DNA of 64,000 nucleotides, taken from assembly GCA_020746995.1 (NCBI GenBank), contig JAGPXD010000004.1:2790001-2854000 (forward strand). Reading direction: 5' to 3'. Positions 1-8,634 of this stretch are shown here, one piece after another. The position numbers and the translations under genes are program-made. This DNA comes from Plectosphaerella cucumerina (lineage: Eukaryota > Ascomycota > Sordariomycetes > Glomerellales > Plectosphaerellaceae). The notes beneath the pieces are model-generated. The model saw only the letters and a program-made list of their open reading frames with translations, was not told where the DNA came from and searched no databases. Numbering within the stretch: position 1 is the stretch's first letter; each line of letters begins with the position of its first letter.

Positions 1-403
1 CCGAACGACACTGAGGTGGCCCAGCCAGGCGGAGGTGAGCGGGCGGGTCACGGTGGGGGGCGGATGACCGACGGCCTGCCACGGACGATAACGCTGGCGT
101 TTTGCGGCGGCGTGCAGATGCGGGGGAGACGCAAGCCACAGGCGGCTGAAGTCAGTGACGCTTTTTATTTGACAGCACTCCAAGCTCCAAAGCACGCGAC
201 CTCCAGCATGTTGCTCCTTCCACACTGCCTTGCTTACCTTGCATCAGGCAGCACCAATTGAAATATTTGACAGAAGCTTTCAATGTTTATTCGCCTAAAC
301 TCCGGTCGGGACAGGTACCGTAGCATGGCCCCAATTACCGCTCTCTCACCTCCAGGGCTATACATACATGGCGTCTCCGTGGACAACCTCACCTTCAAGC
401 AGG
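1..403. other. Gene-free 3' flank of SF3A1
   Basis: No convincing coding sequence. The short open frames here lack coding character. This stretch should hold the 3' UTR and terminator of the minus-strand gene that stops at 404. Confidence 0.5.
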
Positions 404-2066
404 CTACTTCCGCTCTGCGAACCTCTGGTGGATCGCCCTTATCTGATCCTCTACGTTGAGGCCCTGCAGCGGGTTCGGCGCCGGCGCCGGCATGTTGGGG
501 TTTTCGACGCCGTGCACCGCCGCCCTCTTCCGCCGCGCCATCTCCTCCTCGCTGAGCGGCTGCCCTGTGACACCATCGAATACGTCGCTGCGCTGGCTGG
601 CCAACCGCTTGAGGTTGTTGGCGACATCGGCCGCCGAGATGTTGGCAGAGGCGTAGCGCGCATCGGCCTTGGCCTTTTGGTCCTTCCACCCGGGGTCGAG
701 GAGCTCGACTGCATGTTGTTAGCGATGATTCAGGGAAGAGATCGGAAAAAGGGGACGTACTCCGCATGTGCGCCTCGAGCTCGTTCATCGGAATCTGCTG
801 CTTGCAGTTCGGGCACAGCGCCATCTGCTGCGCCTGCGCCGCCCGCTGCATCGCCCTCGGCACGTAGTTCTCCTTGATCTTCATCGGACCATTGCCGCCC
901 AGCGCCTCAGCCCGCGCCTGCTGCTCCCGCTCCCGTGCCTTCGTCCGCTCCTGGATGCGACGCTCCTCCTCTTCCTCTTCAGCCGTCCGGCGCGGCGCCT
1001 GTGGGTACTGGCCCTCGGGCGCCTGGGGGTAGTATGGCTGCTGGGGGTACTGCGGCTGCTGCGGTTGTTGAGGGGCGTACCCGGCGTGCACTGGCAAACT
1101 ATACGAGGGCGCGTGAGATACCGGGTGGGCGTTGTACGTCGTGTCCTCGTCGCCGGGCATGGCCTCCTCGATGCGCAGGTGGGCACCGATGGACGCGTTG
1201 TTGCGCTCCTCGAGCGACGCGTACTGCAGGTCTGACAGGTTGGTGGGCGGCGGCAGGTTGGCCTGGTCGTCTGAATCGGTGAAGACAATGGTCTCGACAA
1301 CGACAAAGTCGTTCCAGTCGATGCGCGCAAACTCCTCCTTCTTCTTCTCCACCTCCTGCTCGTTCTTAATCTTCTCCTCCTCCTGGAACTTTGCGTATTC
1401 GGCCCGCTGCCTAGCCCGGCCCAGCACCTGGTACTTGTCCTCCATGTTGGCGCGCAGCTCGGCCACGCGCTCCTGCTTCAGCTTGCCGCCCTCGCCGCCG
1501 AGCCCGTTGGCCCGCAGCAGGGCCGTGTACTGATCGACGTGGTGCTGGAAGAAGTTGTGGAAGGTATGGTTGGGCACGAGGAATTGGAACTGCGGGTTGC
1601 CGGCCTCGCGCTGGGCAATCTGCGTCATGAACTGGCGGCCATTCTTGGCCACGAAGAGGGCGACGAGGCGGATGACGTCCAAGTCCTTCTGGTTGATGCG
1701 CGGCATGCGCGCCGAGTACTGGAAGTCGGGCGGCTTCGGCGGGCCCTTTGGCTTTTCGGGCAGCGGCGTGGCGGATTCGTTGGCGCGGCCGGCGGCGATG
1801 GCGGTGCCGCGACCAGCCTTGATCTCCTCGAGGCGCCACTGGTAAAAGGCATAGTAGGCGTCCGTGTCGTTCAGGAAGCTGAACTTTGGGTTGGACCGCT
1901 CCTTCTCGCGGATGCGGTCCTCGAAGACGAAGCCATTGCGGGCGACGTAGCCGGCCGTCTTCTCGAGCACATTGCGGATCTCTCGCGGAGGGAGGACGAC
2001 ACCAGCGGGGGGCTTGATATCGTCTAGAGCAGCGGCGGCATCGCCGTTAGTCGCAGCGGAGGCCAT
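404..2066 (-). CDS. SF3A1: Splicing factor 3A subunit 1 (SF3a120/Prp21-like)
   Basis: Core U2 snRNP subunit of the SF3a complex, needed for prespliceosome assembly in the nucleus. Two exons on the minus strand: 2066-761 and 708-404, giving 536 residues. The 52-nt intron has donor GTACGT and acceptor CAG, and joining restores the conserved HMRIELLDPRW block. Two SURP modules are visible, roughly residues 30-85 and 130-185, each with the aromatic/FxFL pattern. The Prp21-type region follows, with a charged coiled segment, a Pro/Gln-rich linker and a C2H2-like LCPNC...H finger near residue 420. The C-terminus (SEEEMARRKR...LNVEDQIRAIHQRFAERK) matches the fungal form, which lacks the ubiquitin-like domain of animal SF3A1. 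Reading straight through the intron would give a 610-residue frame with an aberrant tail, so I reject that model. Confidence 0.93.
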
Positions 2067-2768
2067 GTCAACAGGATGCGCCTACTCTCGGGATGTGCCT
2101 GTGTCTGCGGTCCGGTCGGGAGGTCGGGGGTGGTGGGTGGTGGAGGGCGAGGTGAGGCGACACGAGGTTGGAAGAAGCTTGCTTGCCAGCATGAGGACGC
2201 GATCGCAGAAAATGTGGATTAGGCGTGGCACGAGCCATTGGCGACGTTTCGGGCATGTGGTGCGCCTTACCACATAATGACTAAGCCAGCACGGACGTTC
2301 ACGACTTCTGGGGGACTTCATTCAACCAGCCCCTGAATTGACGACCAGACACATCCGACACTAACAGCACTTTTCTGTGCTCAACGTCGTTTCGACATCC
2401 GTCACGATGCGTCTTCCAAGGTGACCAAGATACAGGCATCAAAGATCCCACTCTAGCATGGGGATGGGTGTGATTGGGCTACTCCTGGCCGTCGCTTTGC
2501 TCCCTCAATCTTCACTCAAATCACAGAGGACGTCTGGACATCCATGTGCTCTGCCGTAAGCACAGTCGGGGCGTTAGAGCCGTCAGGTCCCTGACGAGTG
2601 AATGCCAGCTGCTCGATCACGCATCTTCTAAACGCCCGCAGCCAAGTGCCCATCACAGCTCGCCCGCCTGCTCTCAACTACCCATTCTCTCCAGGCTACA
2701 GCCCCAAACTTGCTCGTACACAGCAAAGAATCCCTTCAATTCCCTCAGCATCTGCACAGCGTACCGAA
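2067..2768. other. Gene-free divergent promoter region
   Basis: Lies between the minus-strand SF3A1 start and the plus-strand MazG-like start. Open frames here show no family resemblance. It is expected to hold both promoters; I see no specific motif I can defend. Confidence 0.5.
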
Positions 2769-3224
2769 ATGTCGCCTCTGAATAGTCTCCTCCGCCGCTG
2801 GCATCGCCTCCTCGGCCTGCAGCGCCATCCCAAGGCCTGGTACCGCGACCGCCTCCGCGAAGAGCTAGGCGAGCTGCGGGCGGCAAAGTCCCCCCTCGAA
2901 CGTCTCAGCGAGACATCCGATGTCTTCTTCACTCTCAGCCGGTCGCTTCACGATGAATTCCCGACCCGCAGCCTGCCCCCCTTCTCCGCCTCCCGCCACG
3001 CCCTCGTCTACGCCTACCTTCTCTGCAAGTTCACCTCGCGATGGAAGTTTTACCGAGTAGCTGCGCGCCTCTCCGGAAGCACGGCATGGCGTTCGGTCAG
3101 GGAGTGCGTCAACCCGGCGAAAGACAGCAAGGCCGCAGATGTTGCCGCCCGCAACGACGTCGACCGGGTCAGGTTCCGCCATGTTTGCCAGCGGCTTAGG
3201 CGCTGGTGGCCTCTTCTCCCCTGA
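2769..3224 (+). CDS. Small protein with MazG-type acidic signature
   Basis: Intronless, 151 residues. The open frame extends upstream, but the ATG at 2769 (MSPLNSLLRRW) is preferred because the upstream residues look like translated leader. Residues 31-51 contain E-E-x-x-E, then 12 residues, then E-x-x-D (E31, E32, E35, E48, D51). This fits the EExxE(12-28)ExxD metal-binding signature of all-alpha NTP pyrophosphohydrolases (MazG/dUTPase-2). It is followed by a hydrophobic helix and a basic, Trp-rich C-terminus. The family assignment rests on this motif only; the second conserved MazG helix is not obvious. It could be an uncharacterised fungal protein with a chance motif. Confidence 0.65.
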   Translation: MSPLNSLLRRWHRLLGLQRHPKAWYRDRLREELGELRAAKSPLERLSETSDVFFTLSRSLHDEFPTRSLPPFSASRHALVYAYLLCKFTSRWKFYRVAARLSGSTAWRSVRECVNPAKDSKAADVAARNDVDRVRFRHVCQRLRRWWPLLP

Positions 3225-3660
3225 GTCCCTCGTTCGCTTAATACGGCTGAATCCTCGGCATTCGGGAGCCTACTTTGGATGACGAGAGCATGAGATCACG
3301 TCCGGCGAGAGGTTCTCGTGGTGGTGGGCCTCCCGCATGTATTATCACGAACTTTGTGCGACACCGGCAGATCGGGGTTCGACCTCTGCCACTGATGCCG
3401 AAAAGGCTGTGAGCTGCGACGCGGATGTTTGTTCGATATCGGGCCTTTGCTATTTTCTCCCGCTTGCGAGGAAACGAAAACTCCAGAGGCAATCATGGGC
3501 AAGCGATCAGGACGGCATACTCTAAGCATGAAGGGTCAGGGACATATAAAGAGGCATCCCGCTGGGCTCAGTTGTATTCCAGACAGGATAACTCAACACA
3601 GAACCCACTGGCAGACACATCACACTTGAGTCTGCAAATCATCGATCATCTTCTGGCACC
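3225..3660. other. Intergenic promoter and leader of the fusion gene
   Basis: No gene. Contains a TATA-like TATAAA at 3545-3550 followed by an A/C-rich leader up to the ATG at 3661. Confidence 0.5.
3545..3550 (+). promoter_or_regulatory. TATA-like element
   Basis: TATAAA within an AT-rich patch about 110 nt upstream of the next start codon, a plausible distance for a fungal core promoter. Supported by sequence and position only. Confidence 0.4.
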
Positions 3661-5904
3661 ATGCCTCACCCGAGCCCCCTCATCTCTCTTTCAGGGAGCA
3701 ATCCTTCCATCCAACATAAGCGAGACTCGAGCACCGCATCCTCTCTTGGCTCATCATCTTTCCCGAGCCCTCAACGCCCCATCATCGGCATCTACGGTCT
3801 TCCTGGCAGCGGCAAGACCTTCCTCCTGAACCAGCTGCGTGCAGACCCCACCCTCAAGGATGTCGACTTCCTCGAAGGCTCGGACCTCATTGCCTTCGCC
3901 ACCACCGGCGGACTCGAGGCCTTCCAGAAGCTGGGCCACAAGCAGCAGTTGGCCCTTCGGCAGAACGTAGCCTGGAGCATGTTGCAGAAGTATGACCATG
4001 GCTCCAGGATTCCCGTCATCGCAGGTCACTTCATGTTCTGGAACGAGAAGCAAGACCCCGTCACTGCATGGACCGATGCGGATGCCAAGATGTACACCCA
4101 CATCATCTACTATGATGTCCCCTCCGACATCATTGCGCAGCGACGTGCCGGCGACAAGACCCGCAATCGGGAGCCGTGTTCTGTCTCGCACCTCGAGCAG
4201 TGGAAGAAGAGCGAGCTCAAGCAGCTCCGCGAAGTCTGCGCTAAGAGAGGAATTCTCTTCTCCGTCGTCTCCTGCGAGCTACACGAGCCGGTGCTCCTCG
4301 CCAAGTCCAGGATCCGGTCTCAGATCATCAACTTCCACCATCACTCGGAGGAGAAGAACTGGCGCCGAATCGAGCAGCGCATCGACGGCCTCGTCGCTGA
4401 ACGGGACGGCTCACTCGACAAGGTCTTTGTCTTTGACGCCGACAAGACTCTCACCACTTCGGATACTGGGGTCAAGTTCTGGAACGCCTTTGATGCTGGA
4501 CGAGGCATTCAGCCCCATGACCGCGCCTGTCCACTCAAGGCTCTGTTCCGCGGCCCCCTAAAGTACACCTACAAGGCCTTCCACCAGGCGTCCATCCTGT
4601 TCGGACAGCCTGGCGCCGAGGAGTACGAAGTCCTCTGCGAGGAGGTCGCTCTGGCCGTGTCGGTCCACACGGAGCTCCAGGAGTTCATCCGCAAGGCCAC
4701 CTCGAAGCCATACATCATGGCCATCATCGTCACTTGCGGCCAGCAGCTCATCTGGGACAAGATCATGGAAAAGGTCGGTCTTGCCGACAGGATCAAGGTC
4801 ATCGGCGCCGGCCGAGCCAGCGACCCCACCGCTCACGTCATCGACGCCAATGTCAAGGCCAACTTCGTCAAGAGGCTCAAGGCTAAGCATGGCCTTCACG
4901 TCGTAGCTCTGGGCGACAGTCCTCTCGACGTTCCCATGATGGAGGCTGCCAATGAGGCCATCGTCATCGTCGGCCCGGAGGATAGTCGAAGTGTCAATAT
5001 GGAGACGGTCCTCGAAAAGGCGATCACGAGCTCGTCTCTCACTGCGGCTCGCCAAGTCATCCTTCCTCGTGGTTCGAGGTGTCGCCTGAGCCCGCACATG
5101 CTGCCGATCACCTCCCTGGACGAGGAACTCCGTCTACGCTGCATGCCGGCCCATCGTCCCGAGTACAAGGCCACTCAGACCACCAACGTGGTTCCTCACG
5201 CTACCGCCAAAGTTCCTCCTCATGCGGCCACCAAAGTACCTCCTCATGCCAGGGGACCGGTCCCTACTGCAATCCTGCCGTTCAAGCACGCCACCAACAC
5301 CCCCATGGCGAAGCTCCTGATGGCTCCCATGCGGAACGCCAGCATCCAGGGCCGTGATTTGCGCGAGGCCCATCACCAGGTCGGCCGCTACCTCAGCATC
5401 GAGTTCCTCTCGGAGCTTCTTGGTCTCGAAAAGTACCTCATGCCCCACGTCCAGGGCGGCCAGACCGAGGCTCACCGACTCCGCAACGAGTCTACCACGG
5501 GCATCATCGCTCTCATGCGCGGCGGTGAGCCCATTGCCCTTGGCGTAAGCGATGCCTTCCCCGCCGCGGCCCTGATCCACGCCAAGGAGCCGAGCGACCT
5601 GGGGCCCGAGCAGATCAAGCCCCTCAAGGCGGTCATCCTGGTCGACTCGGTCATCAACAGCGGCAATTCCATCACGGAGATGGTGCGTCGTATCCGATCT
5701 CTGACGCCTGGCGGAATCCGCATCGCCGTTCTCGCGGGCGTGGTGCAGGCCAAGGCCGTCTCGGAGGGCCCGTACGCCCTGGACAAGCTCGTCGGAGGTG
5801 GTGGCCTGTGCCTTGCTGCTCTTCGGGTGTCTGACAACAAATATACCGGAAAGGGTGGCACCGACACGGGCAACAGGCTCTTCAACACGATGTATCTGGA
5901 GTGA
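3661..5904 (+). CDS. Three-domain P-loop kinase / HAD phosphatase / uracil phosphoribosyltransferase-like protein
   Basis: Single exon, 747 residues. Domain 1 is a P-loop kinase-like fold with Walker A GLPGSGKT near residues 46-53. Domain 2 is a HAD hydrolase: motif I FDADKT (nucleophile D259, D261), motif II Thr in VTCG, a Lys-rich motif III and GDSPLD near residue 418. A low-complexity linker around residues 505-530 repeats a PPHA-T/A-K unit. Domain 3 resembles uracil phosphoribosyltransferase, with a MRGGEP segment and a PRPP-loop-like VDSVINSGNS near residue 661; the loop departs from the usual D-x4-TGG pattern. All three catalytic sets look mostly intact, so a nucleotide/nucleoside salvage or repair role is plausible but unproven. 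Many fungal databases label such proteins simply by the UPRTase domain. Confidence 0.9.
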   Translation: MPHPSPLISLSGSNPSIQHKRDSSTASSLGSSSFPSPQRPIIGIYGLPGSGKTFLLNQLRADPTLKDVDFLEGSDLIAFATTGGLEAFQKLGHKQQLALRQNVAWSMLQKYDHGSRIPVIAGHFMFWNEKQDPVTAWTDADAKMYTHIIYYDVPSDIIAQRRAGDKTRNREPCSVSHLEQWKKSELKQLREVCAKRGILFSVVSCELHEPVLLAKSRIRSQIINFHHHSEEKNWRRIEQRIDGLVAERDGSLDKVFVFDADKTLTTSDTGVKFWNAFDAGRGIQPHDRACPLKALFRGPLKYTYKAFHQASILFGQPGAEEYEVLCEEVALAVSVHTELQEFIRKATSKPYIMAIIVTCGQQLIWDKIMEKVGLADRIKVIGAGRASDPTAHVIDANVKANFVKRLKAKHGLHVVALGDSPLDVPMMEAANEAIVIVGPEDSRSVNMETVLEKAITSSSLTAARQVILPRGSRCRLSPHMLPITSLDEELRLRCMPAHRPEYKATQTTNVVPHATAKVPPHAATKVPPHARGPVPTAILPFKHATNTPMAKLLMAPMRNASIQGRDLREAHHQVGRYLSIEFLSELLGLEKYLMPHVQGGQTEAHRLRNESTTGIIALMRGGEPIALGVSDAFPAAALIHAKEPSDLGPEQIKPLKAVILVDSVINSGNSITEMVRRIRSLTPGGIRIAVLAGVVQAKAVSEGPYALDKLVGGGGLCLAALRVSDNKYTGKGGTDTGNRLFNTMYLE

Positions 5905-6036
5905 AGGGTTGGGGGCCTTGATGGCAGGGAGCGAGTGACGAGTGATTGGAGATGTTGTAGTTTGTAGAGATGAATAACAATTACTTTGCATCTGGTAGGA
6001 TTCCTCCCAGGTCCTTAATAGCTAGAAACAAAGTGT

Positions 6037-6160
6037 AAAAATGAAGGGCGCCAGAAGGCGGGATGGGGGATTGAAAGAAGAAGGTTTGCCATGGCAATCC
6101 CCCATCTCGGGGTTTCAGGCTGCAGAAGAAGTAAAAGTTCAACTAGACCATCCCGCGTCT
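6037..6160 (-). repeat. tRNA-like Pol III-type repeat, unit 1
   Basis: Read on the minus strand, the unit has an A-box-like TGGTCTAGTTGA (6150-6139), a B-box-like TTTCAATCCC (6076-6067) and then TTTTT (6041-6037), the usual Pol III stop. GCGGGATGG pairs perfectly with CCATCCCGC (6058-6066 with 6148-6156), like an acceptor stem. A perfect 12-bp inverted repeat (6062-6073 and 6095-6106) forms an inner hairpin. No canonical cloverleaf can be drawn, so this is tRNA-derived or tRNA-like rather than a functional tRNA gene. Confidence 0.45.
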
Positions 6161-6433
6161 CCAGTGCCCGGGTACCCAGCTTGAAAAACTTCTGGGAATC
6201 AGGGATTATAAACCTTTGGCTAAGGCTTGTTTCCTTCCTTCAGGCTAACTTCCATCCCATTGGAAAGGGCGCCAGGGCAGTCCAGACAAGTGCATTTTGT
6301 AGAGAAGTCCTGGGACTGGATCGTAGCGACATTGCGTGACAGACGACACCGCAGCCCGTGGAGATGAAATCCAGTGGCTTTTGATCTGATCTGATTCATC
6401 TCGGACATCTTGTAGTAAAAAAAGAGAAAGGGG

Positions 6434-6560
6434 AAAAAATGAAGAGCACCAGAGGTGGGAACGGGAGTCGACAGAGCAACCCTCTCACGCCATCTCGGGA
6501 CGAGGTCTCTCTACTTCTCGTAGTTCCAACTCGACCATCCCGCACCTCCAGTACTGACAT
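6434..6560 (-). repeat. tRNA-like Pol III-type repeat, unit 2
   Basis: Minus strand: A-box-like TGGTCGAGTTGG (6537-6526), a good match to TRGYNNAGYNGG, a B-box-like TGTCGACTCCC (6473-6463), and T6 at 6439-6434. The edge after the A-box aligns with unit 1 (CCATCCCGC...CTCCAGT on the plus strand), showing common ancestry. Lies about 390 bp from unit 1. Confidence 0.45.
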
Positions 6561-6596
6561 GACATGGAATGGCACTTATGGCCCACGCTTGTAGTT

Positions 6597-6670
6597 CCTG
6601 CCTTCCCAGTGCCATGTGTCGTGGTGCGAGGAAGGCACGATGGGGCCCACTTTGAGGTTGCCCCTGACCA
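6597..6670. repeat. Conserved 74-bp module, copy 1
   Basis: Direct repeat of 6948-7022, with most positions identical. It contains a TGCCTTCC...GGAAGGCA inverted repeat. It lies just upstream, in minus-strand sense, of tRNA-like unit 2. Confidence 0.7.
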
Positions 6671-6793
6671 GGCAGGTGCTCGACCAAAAAGGGGGCAGTT
6701 GGAAGAGGTGATCAATCCTTTTTGGTATCTGATGTGAAGTATTCTGATGTGAATTATCCCCTAGAAAATGTGAGTTCTCTGCTCATGAAAAAC

Positions 6794-6910
6794 AAAAAAT
6801 GAAGGCTGCTTCGGCAGGGATGGGGTTCGAAAGTCTGCGCAGACTGCCAACCAACCCATCTCGTGAAGACAGACGACGCGGCTAACTCGGCCACCCTGCG
6901 CTTTCAGTAT
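6794..6910 (-). repeat. tRNA-like Pol III-type repeat, unit 3
   Basis: Minus strand: A-box-like TGGCCGAGTTAG (6893-6882), B-box-like CTTTCGAACCCC (6833-6822), and T6 at 6799-6794. GCAGGG and CCCTGC at the ends pair like an acceptor stem. A perfect 14-bp palindrome (6832-6845) sits where a class II variable arm would be expected. The 5-bp T stem of a real tRNA cannot be formed next to the TTCGAA loop. Confidence 0.45.
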
Positions 6911-6947
6911 TGAGCACTTGAATCCGCAGCTTATCACCTGTACTTTC

Positions 6948-7022
6948 CCTGCCTTCCCAGTGTCATGTGTGTTGACAGTGAGGAAGGCACGATGGGGCCC
7001 ACTTATAGGCTGCCCCTGACCA
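6948..7022. repeat. Conserved 75-bp module, copy 2
   Basis: Second copy of the module at 6597-6670, with the same inverted repeat. It is placed upstream, in minus-strand sense, of tRNA-like unit 3 and about 125 bp before the start of the CCDC97-like gene on the other strand. No copy is seen next to unit 1. Confidence 0.7.
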
Positions 7023-7148
7023 AGAAAAGGGGGCGAGACTTGAGTGCTGACTCAGCAGCATGGCTCTTCCCTTCCGTCGCTCATCGCGAAATGCGTTCAA
7101 GTTGTGCTTTGACACTCTTCCCAATCATCCGCCAAACTCAACTTCACA

Positions 7149-7906
7149 ATGCCCTTCGTCACACATACCGAGGGAGATGGGCCCGCTCAGCCGAGCGGCC
7201 CGGCGTACGAGAAGCCGGTTCCTCGACCGGCCAGGTCACCGGCCAAGTCCCGGGAGATCCGGGCGCAAAACCGGCGGCGCGAGTACATCAACCGGAACCC
7301 CGAATACTTTGCCAGCACAGAGCACGAATTTGCCGGTACGTGTAGAGACACGGAGAAGACGTCGTGAACACCGCGTCATCTTGTCTGCCCGCTGCAACGG
7401 TGTCTAACATGCAGCCGCAAGATCCCCTGCTCTACGACACCCTGATCAGGCAGCACCAGACGCCGGCCGAGAGGGAGGCTGATGGCAAGCGCAAGGGCTA
7501 CTCCCGGGTGCTCGAGGGCGACCTCGCACGAGGTGAGGCCCGCCTCGCCGACTTGGCCAAGAAGGCAGAAGAGTCTGCCGAGACACCTCCCGGCAGCGCC
7601 ACGGCGACAGGCCCGCGAGCGAACCCGGCCGCCGTGGATCTGGACCTCTTTGCACCCGAAGGCAAAGATGAGGCCAGGGCGCGATGGCGCGACTTTCTCG
7701 CGGACCGCTTCGTCTACGGCCAGGACGAGGACTTTGACTACGATGTGGTCGATTTCGACGAAGCCTATGATGTCATGGAGAGACGGGACGCCGAGGATGC
7801 CTGGTTCGAGGAGGAGGACCCAGAATTTTGGGTGAGCGAGCCTGACGAGAAGTCGGACCAACGTCGGGAGAGCAGGTCGGGCGAAACGGGCGTCCAGGAC
7901 TTTTGA
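7149..7906 (+). CDS. CCDC97-like (DUF2052) protein
   Basis: Two exons, 7149-7335 and 7422-7906, 223 residues. Joining gives the family core: NRRREYINRNPEYF, then ADPLLYDTLIRQHQTPAERE and a GYSRVLEGDL segment. The acidic C-terminal half (DFDYDVVDFDEAYD, DAWFEEEDPEFW) is also typical. Human CCDC97 is associated with the SF3B spliceosome module; the fungal role is inferred from that. The donor is GTACGT and the branch site CTAAC (7404-7408). The acceptor that keeps frame is the unusual AAG at 7419-7421; the nearer CAG at 7412-7414 would shift the frame. The intron is 86 nt. Confidence 0.85.
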
Positions 7907-8634
7907 GGGCACACGGAGCCTCTGAAAGGCAGCCAAGTGTCCAGGGACCCAGCGAAGCCGTTCATCGACACTACAGGGGCGACCTGTCATCGGACATGCG
8001 AGACATTCTCCGAACGTTTCCCTGCGCCAACGAGCATGCAAGAACGGGACCTGCTGCTGCTGGCTGTAGTGCCCGAGGTGCAGCAGCGCAGCATCATGCA
8101 CCGACGGCCCGACTTAGCCAGAAGACCGGGAATTCCACACTTCCCAACCCGGCTAAAGTCGGGGCCAGCTTCGCCGCCGGAGCGGCATCATTCTGAGCTT
8201 GACGACAACTCAAGGTCGCACTTCTCGGCTGTGCTGCTTTTCGGCTCTTTCAGCGGGCGATTGCCCCCCGGAAAGGTGGGGTCGCGGGGCCGGGAGAATG
8301 CGCTGGGTAAATTGATCGGTTCTTGTCGTCCCGCCCGCCAACGCTGAACCCTGCCCATAATTCATGGCAGCATCGCCAAGCTCACGCAATCCCAGTGTCC
8401 GAACCTCACGAGGGGCAGTTGGGGGGGGACCCCGCTATCGTCCGGCCACAAAAGGGCCCCTGGTCCTGCTCATCTGCTCGCCCAGGCTGGACCCTTTCTC
8501 CGGCTGTTCTCCCTCAACATCATCATCAAGACACCTAGCCCGACATACAGCTCACGACTCGAAGTCAGGACGCTGCTTCGGCTGAACCACCAAGACCCCT
8601 GAAGAGTACCCCGCTCAACCCCAGACCGACCACC
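7907..8634. other. Gene-free interval before the GH43 gene
   Basis: Holds the 3' end of the CCDC97-like gene and the promoter and leader of the GH43 gene. No coding signal seen. Confidence 0.5.

Larger units (their letters stand above)
5905..7148. other. Intergenic stretch with tandem repeats
   Basis: No protein gene. Holds three diverged repeat units described separately, each preceded on the plus strand by an A5-A6 run, plus a 74-75 bp module present twice. Confidence 0.6.

Noticed and set aside
6781..6900. Functional class II tRNA gene on the minus strand
   Set aside because: A-box, B-box and terminator are present, but the 5-bp T stem and the anticodon arm cannot be folded, so I call it a tRNA-like repeat instead.
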